Positions 51,339 to 59,996 of a DNA stretch of 64,000 bases are shown in pieces; within the stretch, counting starts at the first letter, position 1, and the number at the start of each line of letters is the position of its first letter. Source of the DNA: Pelagerythrobacter marensis (lineage in GTDB: Bacteria; Pseudomonadota; Alphaproteobacteria; Sphingomonadales; Sphingomonadaceae); assembly GCF_036700095.1 (NCBI RefSeq), contig NZ_CP144918.1:1365001-1429000 (forward strand), in the 5' to 3' direction. Both the position numbers and the translations under genes were made by a program. The notes under the pieces are model-generated. The model saw only the letters and a program-made list of their open reading frames with translations. It was not told where the DNA came from and did no database searches.

Positions 51339-53039
51339 TCAGTCTTTCTTCTTCAGCGCTTCGCCGAGGATGTCGCCGAGCGACGCGCCGCTGTCGGACG
51401 AACCGAACTGGGCCACGGCTTCCTTCTCTTCGGCGATCTGGCGCGCCTTGATCGAAAAGTTCGGCTTCTTCGAACGGTCGAAGCCGGCGACCAGCGCGTC
51501 GACCTTCTGGCCGGGCTGGAAGCGGTCGGGGCGCTGCTCGTCGCGGTCGCGGCCGAGGTCGGAGCGCTTGATGAAGCCGGTCGCGCCGTCTTCGCCGACC
51601 TGGACCTCCAGCCCGCCGTCGCGCACTTCGAGCACGGTGACGGTGACGGTTTCGCCCTTGCGCAGGCTGCCCGAAGCGGCGCCTTCGCTCGGCGCGCCCT
51701 TTTCGAGCTGCTTCATGCCCAGGCTGATGCGTTCCTTGTCGACATCGACGTCGAGCACGACGGCCTCGACCTGCTCACCCTTGCGGTGCAGCGCCAGCGC
51801 GTCTTCGCCCGAAATGCCCCAGGCGATGTCGGACATGTGGACCATGCCGTCCACGTCGCCGTCGAGGCCGACGAAGAGGCCGAATTCGGTCGCGTTCTTG
51901 ACTTCGCCCGAAACCTTGGACCCGATCGGGTGCTTCTCCGCGAACTCTTCCCACGGATTGCGCTGGGCCTGCTTGAGGCCGAGCGAGATGCGGCGCTTCT
52001 CGCTGTCGACTTCGAGCACCATGACTTCGACTTCCTGCGAGGTCGAAACGATCTTGCCCGGATGGACGTTCTTCTTGGTCCAGCTCATTTCGGAAACGTG
52101 GACCAGGCCCTCGATGCCCGGTTCCAGTTCCACGAAGGCGCCGTATTCGGTGATGTTGGTGACGGTGCCGGTCAGCTTTGCGCCGACCGGGTACTTGGCG
52201 CCGACGCCTTCCCACGGATCGCTTTCGAGCTGCTTCATGCCCAGGCTGATGCGCTGGGTTTCCTCGTTGATGCGGATGATCTGCACGGTCACCGTCTGGC
52301 CGATCTCGATGATCTCGCTCGGGTGGTTGACCCGCTTGTAGCTCATGTCGGTGACGTGGAGCAGGCCGTCGATCCCGCCGAGGTCGACGAAAGCGCCGTA
52401 GTCGGTGATGTTCTTGACCACGCCGTCGATCACCTGGCCTTCGGACAGCTTGTCGATCAGCTCGCTGCGCTGTTCGGCGCGGGTTTCTTCGAGCACCGCG
52501 CGGCGGCTGACGACGATGTTGCCGCGGCGGCGGTCCATCTTCAGGATCTGGAACGGCTGCGGCATGTCCATCAGCGGGGTGACGTCGCGCACCGGGCGGA
52601 TGTCGACCTGGCTGCCGGGCAGGAAGGCCACGGCGCCGTCGAGGTCGACGGTGAAGCCGCCCTTGACGCGGCCGAAGATGCGGCCTTCGACGCGCTTGCC
52701 TTCGCCGAATTCGCTTTCCAGCTTGTCCCACGCGGCCTCGCGGCGGGCGCGATCGCGGCTGAGCATCGCCTCGCCTTCGGCGTTCTCGACCCGGTCGACG
52801 TAGACTTCGACTTCGCTGCCGACTTCGAGCCCGTGCTCGTCGTCGACACGCATGAATTCCTTGAGGTTGATGCGGCCTTCGCTCTTCAGGCCGACGTCGA
52901 CAACGGCCATGCCGTTTTCGATCGCGGTGACGGTACCCTTGACGACGCGGCCTTCGAAGCCTTCGTCGCCCGCACCGCCGAGCTGTTCGTTGAGCAGCGC
53001 CTCGAAATCGGCGCGTGTGGGATTGGCGGAAGTTGCCAT
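51339..53039 (-). CDS. rpsA: 30S ribosomal protein S1
   Basis: A 566-residue protein with six S1/OB domains; the repeats show the pattern VKNITDYGAFVDLGGIDGLLHVTDMSY and VTNITEYGAFVELEPGIEGLVH. It binds mRNA at the 30S platform for initiation. AGGAAA about ten bases before ATG. A gene-free leader of about 600 bases lies upstream, unlike the usual cmk-rpsA neighbourhood. Confidence 0.98.
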   Translation of the reverse strand: MATSANPTRADFEALLNEQLGGAGDEGFEGRVVKGTVTAIENGMAVVDVGLKSEGRINLKEFMRVDDEHGLEVGSEVEVYVDRVENAEGEAMLSRDRARREAAWDKLESEFGEGKRVEGRIFGRVKGGFTVDLDGAVAFLPGSQVDIRPVRDVTPLMDMPQPFQILKMDRRRGNIVVSRRAVLEETRAEQRSELIDKLSEGQVIDGVVKNITDYGAFVDLGGIDGLLHVTDMSYKRVNHPSEIIEIGQTVTVQIIRINEETQRISLGMKQLESDPWEGVGAKYPVGAKLTGTVTNITEYGAFVELEPGIEGLVHVSEMSWTKKNVHPGKIVSTSQEVEVMVLEVDSEKRRISLGLKQAQRNPWEEFAEKHPIGSKVSGEVKNATEFGLFVGLDGDVDGMVHMSDIAWGISGEDALALHRKGEQVEAVVLDVDVDKERISLGMKQLEKGAPSEGAASGSLRKGETVTVTVLEVRDGGLEVQVGEDGATGFIKRSDLGRDRDEQRPDRFQPGQKVDALVAGFDRSKKPNFSIKARQIAEEKEAVAQFGSSDSGASLGDILGEALKKKD

Positions 53040-53665
53040 GAGTTGAAGTTTCCTAATTCACGTTTTTTCCGGCCAGGCGGTTGGGTCCGCCGGTCTTGTG
53101 GCCAGACTCTCCGCCGGGCCGGATGCCGTGGCGGAGGTTCTTCGAATGCGCGGGGAGGGGGAGGGGCGGGAAATGCAGGCCGGGCGGTCGAACCGCGCGA
53201 ATGTGACCGGCAATGCCAAAGGAAGCCTGCCTCCGACCGGACCCATGCGTCCGTCGAACGGGCGGGCGCCTAAGCCAGATAGCCGAAAAAGGCAAGCGAA
53301 ACCGAGCGGCATGGTTGACACTCGAAGGGTCTGTTGTGCGCTGTGACTTTCGCCCTTGTCCCCTCGGCCCGGCGCGGTGTGCGCGCCGCCCCGCTGTGAC
53401 CTTCCGCGCCCGGGGTCGCACCCGGGTGTGACTTTCGGCCGGGCCGCGTCCGCCCGGCGGCCCGCGGGGCGGGGCCGTCGGGCGGGCGGGGCGATGCGAC
53501 CGGAAGGGCGGGGCAGGGCGTTCATGCCGGTCTGGTGGCACAACCGGGGGCCTGTAGGAAAATGGTTTTTTCGTGCCGGCGTGGCGAGGCGCGCGAGACG
53601 CTCGCCGAAGCACGGAGCCGGAGCGAAGGCCGGTCGTGCCGAGCCCTGCGCCGCGCGGGGTGCGG
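53040..53665. other. Long gene-free leader upstream of rpsA
   Basis: No coding ORF is convincing in these 626 bases. A weak minus-strand promoter pair TTGCCT and TAGGCG, 17 bases apart, occurs at 53295-53267. Three similar elements, GTGACTTTCGCC (about 53341), GTGACCTTCCGC (about 53395) and GTGACTTTCGGC (about 53427), repeat in direct order. The remaining sequence is very GC-rich. It may carry rpsA control elements. Confidence 0.5.
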
Positions 53666-54373
53666 TCAGGACAGGTCGGAGCGCTGCGCCAGCTTCGTGA
53701 ATTCGCTGGCCGTCATGAACCGCGCGCGGCGCCGTTCGCGGCGCGTGGCGGCCTCTTCGTCGCGGCCCCATAGCTCGGCTTGCCAGTCCTCCTCCACGTT
53801 CGCCGCGTTCCACAGCGCCTGCGGATCGGCATCGTCGTGCAGCGCGGCCAGCGCCACGCAGAGCGAGGCGGCGAGCGAGGCCATGGCCTGGACCCCGGCG
53901 AGCGTGAAGTCGTCCGCACTCTCCAGCCGGGCGCGCAGGGTGGCGAGGGTGGCGGGGGGCTGCGGCCGGTGGATAACCCCGCTGACCCGTTCCAGCCGTA
54001 CCCCCTCGCGCGCCTCCAGCGCGGCGACCAGCGGCTCCCACAGCTCGTGCTGGCGGCGATAGAGCGGCTCGTCGGGGTCGGCGCGATAGCAGAGCGTGTC
54101 GGTCTCCGCGAAAGCCAGGATGCCGGCGATGGCGGCGTCGCGATCGGGGCGGATCACGTCGATCGCATAGTCGGCCAGATCGCGCAGGACGAAATCGGAC
54201 GGGTCGACCGTTTCCCCCTGTCGCGCCCATTCGGCGGCCAGGGCGTCGGCCAGCGCCCACGTGGGCACGACTTGCGGCGCGCCGAGCGCGGTCCTGATCG
54301 GGCGCCCGTCCAGCGCGACGCGCCAGCCGTCATCGTGCGGCGCGACCGAAACGTCGCGATAGAAGCGCTTCAT
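53666..54373 (-). CDS. ATP12-type F1-ATPase assembly chaperone
   Basis: A 235-residue protein: RFYRDVSVAPHDDGWRVALDGRPIRT starts the family pattern, and DTLCYRADPDEPLYRRQHELWEPL is the conserved central block. ATP12 binds the free alpha subunit of F1 during assembly; alphaproteobacteria are the main bacterial group that keeps it. Last gene in a minus-strand operon, its start overlapping the small membrane gene. Confidence 0.92.
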   Translation of the reverse strand: MKRFYRDVSVAPHDDGWRVALDGRPIRTALGAPQVVPTWALADALAAEWARQGETVDPSDFVLRDLADYAIDVIRPDRDAAIAGILAFAETDTLCYRADPDEPLYRRQHELWEPLVAALEAREGVRLERVSGVIHRPQPPATLATLRARLESADDFTLAGVQAMASLAASLCVALAALHDDADPQALWNAANVEEDWQAELWGRDEEAATRRERRRARFMTASEFTKLAQRSDLS

Positions 54374-54576
54374 TCCTTTGGCGTCCGCCAGCGCCGGGCC
54401 ATGAACAGCGGCACGACGAACACTTCGACCAGCCCGACGGCGATCAGGACATAACCGACCCCTTCGGCCAGATCGATCGCGCCGCGCACCGCGAGAATGC
54501 CGAGCAGGATGAACGCGATGCCGGTAAAGCGGATCGCGACGATCGCGAAATGGCGCCCCATGGCGGGATCGGTCAT
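54370..54576 (-). CDS. Small membrane protein
   Basis: A 68-residue protein with two membrane helices (IVAIRFTGIAFILLGILAV and EGVGYVLIAVGLVEVFVVPLF). It overlaps both neighbours by four bases (ATGA), so it is translated within the operon. No family recognised. Confidence 0.75.
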   Translation of the reverse strand: MTDPAMGRHFAIVAIRFTGIAFILLGILAVRGAIDLAEGVGYVLIAVGLVEVFVVPLFMARRWRTPKE

Positions 54577-55226
54577 GGCAACAGGTCTCCCAGTTCGGCG
54601 GGGCTGGAGGCGACGTGCGCCGCCCCCGCTTCGCGCAGTTCGTCTTCGGTGTGATAGCCCCAGGCGACGCCGATCGCGCGCACGCCGGCCGCGCGCGCCA
54701 TTTCCATGTCGAACGTGGTGTCGCCGATCATCACGGCATCGCCGGCCAGCGCGCCGGCTTCGAACAGCGCCGCTTCCAGCATGGCGGGATGGGGCTTGGA
54801 CGGGTGCCGGTCGGCGGTTTGCAGGGTGACGAAGCGCTCGGTCAGGCCGTGCGCGGCGAGGCAGCTTGCCAGCCCGCGGTCGGACTTGCCCGTTGCGACG
54901 CCCAGCGTCCATCCGCGCGCCGCCAGCCCGGCGATCGCTTCGGCAATCCCGTCGAACAGCGGCTCTTCCAGCGTACCGTCGAGGCGGCAGGCGCGGAACG
55001 CTTCCTTGTATGCCTCCACCGCATGGCGCTGGCGTTGTTCCTCCGCATCGGGCGCCAGCAGGCGCACGGCCTGCGGCAGGCTCAGCCCCACGATCCGGCG
55101 CACGTCGTGCCGGGCGGGCGCAGGCAGGCCGGCGCTGGCGAAGGCCGTTTCCATCGAGGTGCAGATCGGCGCCTGCCCGTCGACCAGCGTGCCGTCGCAA
55201 TCGAAAACCGCCAGGCGAACGGTCAT
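54573..55226 (-). CDS. HAD-family hydrolase (phosphoglycolate-phosphatase-like)
   Basis: A 217-residue haloacid dehalogenase enzyme. The nucleophile motif is VFDCDGTLVD, the second motif VATGKSDRG, the Lys region KPHPAML, and the acidic motif MIGDTTFDMEMA. The cap-domain spacing fits Gph/PpaX-type phosphatases of small phosphorylated molecules. Overlaps the rluA-family stop. Confidence 0.92.
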   Translation of the reverse strand: MTVRLAVFDCDGTLVDGQAPICTSMETAFASAGLPAPARHDVRRIVGLSLPQAVRLLAPDAEEQRQRHAVEAYKEAFRACRLDGTLEEPLFDGIAEAIAGLAARGWTLGVATGKSDRGLASCLAAHGLTERFVTLQTADRHPSKPHPAMLEAALFEAGALAGDAVMIGDTTFDMEMARAAGVRAIGVAWGYHTEDELREAGAAHVASSPAELGDLLP

Positions 55227-56389
55227 TTGCGCCTGCCTTTCGGCCCGCCCGGCCCTTTCGCCTTCGCGGGCATTGCGCCGCGCTGGCGCCGTTCGCCGCG
55301 CCGCCCCTTGCGATATTGCTTGGCATGTTGGCGCGCGGCCTGCTTCTTTTCCGCGCGCGAGCGTTCGGGCGGGGATTCGCGCAGCGGCTCCGCCTCGCTC
55401 AAGGCAAGGTCGAACCCCAGTTGCTCCATGCTGGCGGCGAAGTGTTCGGGCAGGTCCGCGGTCACGTCCAGCTTGCCGCCCGTTTTCCCCGCGCTGCCCG
55501 GCTGTTCGATAATCAGGCGGCGCGCGTGGAGGTGCATCTTGCGGCTGACGCTGCCGGTCAGGAATGCGTCCTGCCCCCCGTACTTGCCGTCGCCCACGAT
55601 CGGGTGCCCGATCGCCGCCATATGGACGCGCAGCTGATGCGTGCGCCCGGTCAGCGGCTCCAGCTCCACCCAGGCGGCTTTCTTGCCCGCGCGGTCGACC
55701 ACGCGATAGCGGGTCACGGCGCGCTGGCCGCCCTCGTGATCGACATGCATCTTCTCGCCGCCGGTGCCCGGCTGCTTCGCCAGGGGGGCATCGATCGTCC
55801 CTTCCGCCACATCGGGAACGCCGACCACCAGCGCCCAGTAGACTTTCTTCGCGCTGCGCCCGGCGAAGCGCTTGGAATAGGCGGCCGCGCTGCCCGGGGT
55901 GCGCGCGACCAGCAGCACGCCGCTGGTGTCCTTGTCCAGCCGGTGGACCAGGCGCGGGCGCGGGTCGTCCTCGCCCGGCGCGAAGGCGTCGAGCAGCCCG
56001 TCGACGTGGCGATGGGTCTTGCTGCCGCCCTGCGTCGCAAGGCCCGGGGGCTTGTTGAGCACGATCGCGGTCTTGGTCTCGGCGATGACCATCGCTTTCG
56101 CTTCCGCGATCTCCGCGTCGGTCAGGGCGCGCTTTGCGCGCGGCTTGCGATGCGGCGCCTCGCCCCCCGGGGGCACGCGCACGGTCTGGCCGGCCGCCAG
56201 GCGATCCTCCGGCTTGGCGCGCCCGCCGTCGACGCGGATCTGCCCGGTGCGCGCCCATTTGGAGATCGTGGCAAAGCCGATCTGGGGCAGGTGACGCTTG
56301 AACCACCGGTCCAGCCGAATGCCGTCGTCGTCGGGTTCGACCGCGAACTGGCGGACTTTGTGCGGATCGGGGCCGGCGGGCACGCTCAT
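55223..56389 (-). CDS. RluA-family pseudouridine synthase with basic tail
   Basis: A 388-residue enzyme. The N-terminal S4 RNA-binding domain (IRLDRWFKRHLPQIGFATIS) is followed by the catalytic HRLDKDTSGVLLVART, where the Asp is the nucleophile, and LTGRTHQLRVHMAAIGHPI. It isomerises uridines in 23S rRNA (RluC/D-like). A Lys/Arg/Ala-rich tail of about 60 residues is probably disordered. Overlaps crcB and the HAD gene by four bases each. Confidence 0.93.
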   Translation of the reverse strand: MSVPAGPDPHKVRQFAVEPDDDGIRLDRWFKRHLPQIGFATISKWARTGQIRVDGGRAKPEDRLAAGQTVRVPPGGEAPHRKPRAKRALTDAEIAEAKAMVIAETKTAIVLNKPPGLATQGGSKTHRHVDGLLDAFAPGEDDPRPRLVHRLDKDTSGVLLVARTPGSAAAYSKRFAGRSAKKVYWALVVGVPDVAEGTIDAPLAKQPGTGGEKMHVDHEGGQRAVTRYRVVDRAGKKAAWVELEPLTGRTHQLRVHMAAIGHPIVGDGKYGGQDAFLTGSVSRKMHLHARRLIIEQPGSAGKTGGKLDVTADLPEHFAASMEQLGFDLALSEAEPLRESPPERSRAEKKQAARQHAKQYRKGRRGERRQRGAMPAKAKGPGGPKGRRK

Positions 56390-56796
56390 GCCGCGATCCG
56401 CATGGCGATAAGGCCGATATAGAGCGCGCTCAGCCCGGCGAGGACCGAAACGAGCGCATAGCTGGCGGCGAGCCAGGGCTGGCCGCGCTCGATCAACAGC
56501 ATGAGTTCGAGGCTGAAGGCGGAAAACGTCGTGAACCCGCCCAGCAGGCCGACGCCGGCGAGCAGGCGCCACTGTTCGCCGCCGCCGGCACCGTGGCGCG
56601 CCAGCCATCCGGCAAGCAGGCCCATCGCACAGCTGCCGACGACATTGACCGCCAGCGTCGCCCAGGGAAAGGCGGTCACCGCCTGCGGGCCGAGCAGGTG
56701 GGTCAGCAGCCGCCCGACCTGGTAACGCAGGACGGCCCCGGCCCCGCCCCCGGCAAAGACGTAGAGGCTGGCCGCAATCGGTGAAATGCTCGTCAT
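56386..56796 (-). CDS. crcB: Fluoride efflux transporter CrcB/Fluc
   Basis: A 136-residue membrane protein with four helices. GGGAGAVLRYQVGRLL, the pore-lining ATLAVNVVGSCAMGLLAG, and GLLGGFTTFSAFSLE are the Fluc signatures. It works as a dual-topology dimeric fluoride channel. I did not find a fluoride riboswitch in front of it. First gene of the five-gene minus-strand operon. Confidence 0.95.
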   Translation of the reverse strand: MTSISPIAASLYVFAGGGAGAVLRYQVGRLLTHLLGPQAVTAFPWATLAVNVVGSCAMGLLAGWLARHGAGGGEQWRLLAGVGLLGGFTTFSAFSLELMLLIERGQPWLAASYALVSVLAGLSALYIGLIAMRIAA

Positions 56797-57054
56797 GCGC
56801 CGCCTTTAGACGGCAATGCGCCGTTCGTCATCCCACCCGCGCAAGTTCGCCGCGACGAGGGGTAGGGCGCGGGGGCGGGTGGCGAGAACGAGGCATATTC
56901 GCGTGGCGGCTTGCCAATTCGCCGCGATTTGCCTATGTGCGCGCTGGTTCGAGCCGGTCCGGAACGGATTCGGCGCGTTTTTCGTTTGATTCGTAAAGGC
57001 GCATCCCCCCGCGCTGTGCGGGCTCTGCGCCATTGCTGTGAGGTGTTTGAATTC

Positions 57055-57261
57055 ATGCAGATCATCGTTCGCGATAACAATGTCGACCAGGCCCTGCGCG
57101 CGCTCAAGAAGAAGCTGCAGCGCGAGGGGGTGTATCGCGAGATGAAGCTGCGTCGCCACTACGAAAAGCCCAGCGAGAAGCGGGCGCGCGAGAAGGCCGC
57201 CGCCGTGCGCCGCGCGCGCAAGCTGGAACGCAAGCGGGCGGAGCGCGACGGCGCCAAGTAA
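57055..57261 (+). CDS. rpsU: 30S ribosomal protein bS21
   Basis: A 68-residue basic protein: [20 protein letters not shown] and [19 protein letters not shown] are bS21. A longer in-frame extension upstream lacks coding character. A terminator follows. Confidence 0.97.
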   Translation: MQIIVRDNNVDQALRALKKKLQREGVYREMKLRRHYEKPSEKRAREKAAAVRRARKLERKRAERDGAK

Positions 57262-57333
57262 GGCCCTGCGCGCCGCCCCCGCGCAGGCGGCGGCGGCGCT
57301 TCGCGCTTGAACCCACAGCAGCGATAAGCCTAC

Positions 57334-57363
57334 AGGGCGCGGGAAGCGATTCCCGCGCCCTTT
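57334..57363 (+). terminator. rpsU terminator
   Basis: Exact 12-bp arms AGGGCGCGGGAA (57334-57345) and TTCCCGCGCCCT (57350-57361), loop GCGA, then TTT. Confidence 0.85.
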
Positions 57364-57382
57364 CGCAGTTCAGGAACCTTGC

Positions 57383-57925
57383 ATGACCGAAGTAACCCGC
57401 GTCCCGATCCAGCCCATCGCCAAGGGCAGCCTGACAAAGTTGTGGTTGGGCGTCCTCGTCGCGATCCTTCTCGCCGGCGGACTGGCCTGGGCGGCGGTGC
57501 CCCAGGGCGTTTCGGTCGAGGTGATCGAGGCGGGCGAGGGTGCGAACCCGGCGGCGGACGATGTCGTGCTGGTCAATTATACCGGCAAGCTGGCCGACGG
57601 CACGGTGTTCGACGAAGGACAGGCCACGCCGCTCCCGCTCGAAGGGATGATCGAGGGGTTCCGCGAAGGCGCGGTGAAGATGCAGAAGGGCGGCAAGTAC
57701 CTGATCGAGATCCCGGCCGAGAAAGCCTATGGCGACGAGGAGAAGGTCAATCCGATGACCGGCGAAGTCGCCATCCCCGCGGGCAGCGCCCTCGTGTTCG
57801 AGGTCGAGCTGCTCGATTTCATGCCGTTCGAGCAGTTCCAGCAGCGGATGCAGGCGATGCAGCAGATGATGGAAATGCAGCAGCAGCAGGGCGGGGCCCA
57901 GGGCGTGCCGCAACCGGCCGAGTGA
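57383..57925 (+). CDS. FKBP-type peptidyl-prolyl isomerase, membrane-anchored
   Basis: A 180-residue protein with one N-terminal membrane helix (LWLGVLVAILLAGGLAWAAV) and a FKBP domain: VLVNYTGKLADGTVFDEG, then MQKGGKYLIEIPAEKAYGDE and VFEVELLDF. It accelerates proline isomerisation of exported proteins. The C-terminus is Met/Gln-rich (QRMQAMQQMMEMQQQQ), which may be disordered or a binding segment. Confidence 0.92.
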   Translation: MTEVTRVPIQPIAKGSLTKLWLGVLVAILLAGGLAWAAVPQGVSVEVIEAGEGANPAADDVVLVNYTGKLADGTVFDEGQATPLPLEGMIEGFREGAVKMQKGGKYLIEIPAEKAYGDEEKVNPMTGEVAIPAGSALVFEVELLDFMPFEQFQQRMQAMQQMMEMQQQQGGAQGVPQPAE

Positions 57926-58022
57926 CCGCAGCGCGGGCAGTCCGCCAGTGCCAGCTTGAACGCCGCCCGGCGCGCTGCTAGCGCCGGGTATCGCAATCCT
58001 TTCCAGACGAAGGGCAATCCGC

Positions 58023-58325
58023 ATGTCCGTCGACCAGACCACCGTGGCGAAAATCGCCTCGCTGGCCCGCATCGAGATGAGCGACGAGGAACTGGCGCGC
58101 ATGGCGCCCGAGCTGTCGCAGATTCTCGATTGGGTCGAACAGCTCGGCGAAGTCGATACTTCGCAGGTCGAACCGATGACCGCCGTCATCCCCAACACCT
58201 TGCGCCTGCGCGCCGACGAGATCGACGCCGATCCGCTGACCGGCGGCAACCGGCGCGACGACGTGCTGGCCAATGCCCCTGCGGCGGAGCACGGCTTTTT
58301 CGGTGTCCCGAAGGTGATCGAATGA
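58023..58325 (+). CDS. gatC: Glutamyl/aspartyl-tRNA amidotransferase subunit C
   Basis: A 100-residue protein: [20 protein letters not shown] and the conserved LRLRADEI and [17 protein letters not shown] tail. GatC links GatA to GatB in the complex that converts mischarged Glu-tRNA(Gln) or Asp-tRNA(Asn). Confidence 0.96.
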   Translation: MSVDQTTVAKIASLARIEMSDEELARMAPELSQILDWVEQLGEVDTSQVEPMTAVIPNTLRLRADEIDADPLTGGNRRDDVLANAPAAEHGFFGVPKVIE

Positions 58326-58345
58326 TGTGCCTGGCCCTGTTCACA

Positions 58346-58399
58346 AGCCCCGGCCCCCTCATGAGCCCCGGCCCCCTCATGAGCCCCAGCCCCCTCATG
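58346..58399 (+). repeat. Three 18-bp tandem repeats in the gatC-gatA gap
   Basis: Units AGCCCCGGCCCCCTCATG (58346-58363, 58364-58381) and a one-base variant (58382-58399) in direct order. The period is six codons and the reading frame stays open into gatA. Confidence 0.9.
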
Positions 58400-58478
58400 A
58401 GCCCCAGCGAAGGCTGGGGCCTCCCTCTATCGTGCGGAGCGCTGGCGGCACGAGGCCCCGGCCTTCGCTGGGGCTCGG
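58400..58478. repeat. Palindromic repeat pair in the gatC-gatA gap
   Basis: AGCCCCAGCGAAGGCTGGGG and, about 50 bases on, GCCTTCGCTGGGGCTCGG form an inverted pair; each half can also fold by itself. Same family as the clusters around 26.4 and 27.1 kb. Confidence 0.85.
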
Positions 58479-58482
58479 CGCT

Positions 58483-59982
58483 ATGACCGACTTTACCGAA
58501 CTCGGCGTCAAGGCGATCCGCGACGGGGTCGCCGCGGGCGATTTCACCGCGCGCGAAGTGGCGGAAGCCTTCAACGCGGCGGTCGCGGGGGCGGGCGCGC
58601 TCAACGCCTTCATCGTGGCGACGCCCGAAAAGGCGATGGAAGCCGCCGAGCGCGTCGATGCCGACCGCGCCGCCGGCCGCGATCTCGGCCCGATGGCCGG
58701 CGTGCCGATCGGGATGAAGGACCTGTTCGCCACCGAAGGCGTGCCCACGACCGCCGCGAGCCACATCCTCGAAGGGTTCGTGCCCCGTTACGAAAGCACG
58801 GTGTCGCAGAACCTGTGGAACGCGGGCGCGGGCATGTTGGGCAAGCTCAATCTCGACCAGTTCGCAATGGGCTCGTCCAACGAAACGAGCCATTTCGGCA
58901 ACGTGGTCAGCCCCTGGCGGCGCAAGGACGGCGGCGACACCGACCTTGCGCCCGGCGGCTCCTCCGGCGGTTCCTCGGCCGCGGTCGCGGCCCGTATCGC
59001 GGCGGCGGCGACCGGGACCGACACCGGCGGCTCGATCCGTCAGCCCGCCGCCTTCACCGGAATCTGCGGGATCAAGCCGACTTACGGCCGGTGCAGCCGC
59101 TGGGGCGTGGTGGCCTTCGCCTCCAGCCTCGACCAGGCCGGGCCGATGGCGCGCAGCGTCGAAGATTGCGCGATCATGCTCGGCGCGATGGCCGGCTTCG
59201 ATCCGAAGGACGCGACCAGCCTCGACCTGCCGGTGCCCGACTGGGAGGCGAGCCTGTCGGACGACTTGCGCGGCAGGAAAGTCGGCATTCCCCGCGAGTA
59301 CCGGATGGAGGGCACCGACCCCGAGATCCTGGAAAGCTGGGAACGGGGCAAGGAATGGCTGCGCGACGCGGGGGCGGAGATCGTGGATATCTCGCTGCCG
59401 CACACGAAATATGCGCTGCCGGCTTACTACATCATCGCGCCGGCCGAAGCCTCCAGCAACCTCGCGCGTTACGACGGGGTGCGTTACGGCCTTCGCGAAT
59501 TGCCGGTCGACGCGGCGGGCAAGGGTGCGGGGCTGCAGGACATGTATGCCGCGACCCGCGCCGCGGGCTTCGGCGACGAAGTCAAACGCCGCATCCTGAT
59601 CGGCACTTACGTGCTCTCGGCAGGCTTCTACGATGCCTATTACAATCAGGCGCAGAAGATCCGCACTCTGATCGCACGCGATTTCGAGCAGGCCTGGGCC
59701 GAATGCGACGTGATCCTGGCCCCGACGACGCCCACCGCCAGCTTCCCGCTGGGCGACAAGACCGACGATCCGCTGGCGATGTATCTCAACGACGTCTTCG
59801 CCGTGCCCGCCAGCCTGGCCGGTCTGCCGGCGATGAGCGTGCCCGCCATGCTCAACGGCGACGGTCTGCCGCTCGGCCTGCAACTGGTCGGCAAGCCGTT
59901 CGACGAGCAGGGCGTGCTCGACGCCGGCCTGGCGATCGAACGGCGCGCCGGGTTCGATGCCCGGCCGGAGAAGTGGTGGTGA
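58483..59982 (+). CDS. gatA: Glutamyl/aspartyl-tRNA amidotransferase subunit A
   Basis: A 499-residue amidase. The Ser-cisSer-Lys catalytic centre is in [12 protein letters not shown] (Lys) and [20 protein letters not shown]. It releases ammonia from glutamine. The start [10 protein letters not shown] directly follows the palindromic repeat with no clear ribosome site; an in-frame extension through the tandem repeat would add a low-complexity PHEPRP-type tail, which I consider non-native. Confidence 0.96.
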   Translation: MTDFTELGVKAIRDGVAAGDFTAREVAEAFNAAVAGAGALNAFIVATPEKAMEAAERVDADRAAGRDLGPMAGVPIGMKDLFATEGVPTTAASHILEGFVPRYESTVSQNLWNAGAGMLGKLNLDQFAMGSSNETSHFGNVVSPWRRKDGGDTDLAPGGSSGGSSAAVAARIAAAATGTDTGGSIRQPAAFTGICGIKPTYGRCSRWGVVAFASSLDQAGPMARSVEDCAIMLGAMAGFDPKDATSLDLPVPDWEASLSDDLRGRKVGIPREYRMEGTDPEILESWERGKEWLRDAGAEIVDISLPHTKYALPAYYIIAPAEASSNLARYDGVRYGLRELPVDAAGKGAGLQDMYAATRAAGFGDEVKRRILIGTYVLSAGFYDAYYNQAQKIRTLIARDFEQAWAECDVILAPTTPTASFPLGDKTDDPLAMYLNDVFAVPASLAGLPAMSVPAMLNGDGLPLGLQLVGKPFDEQGVLDAGLAIERRAGFDARPEKWW

Positions 59983-59996
59983 CGGGGGCCGAGACG

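Noticed and set aside
53053-53613. Minus-strand 186-codon ORF upstream of rpsA
   Set aside because: Arg/Pro-rich composition typical of a shadow in very GC-rich DNA and no ribosome site.
56797-56860. Fluoride riboswitch before crcB
   Set aside because: A GGATGACGAACGGCG-like segment caught the eye but the conserved GGAGATG and pseudoknot parts of the fluoride aptamer are missing.
58327-58482. N-terminal extension of GatA through the tandem repeat
   Set aside because: The extra PHEPRP-like residues are low complexity, absent from GatA in general, and lack a good start signal; kept only as an alternative.
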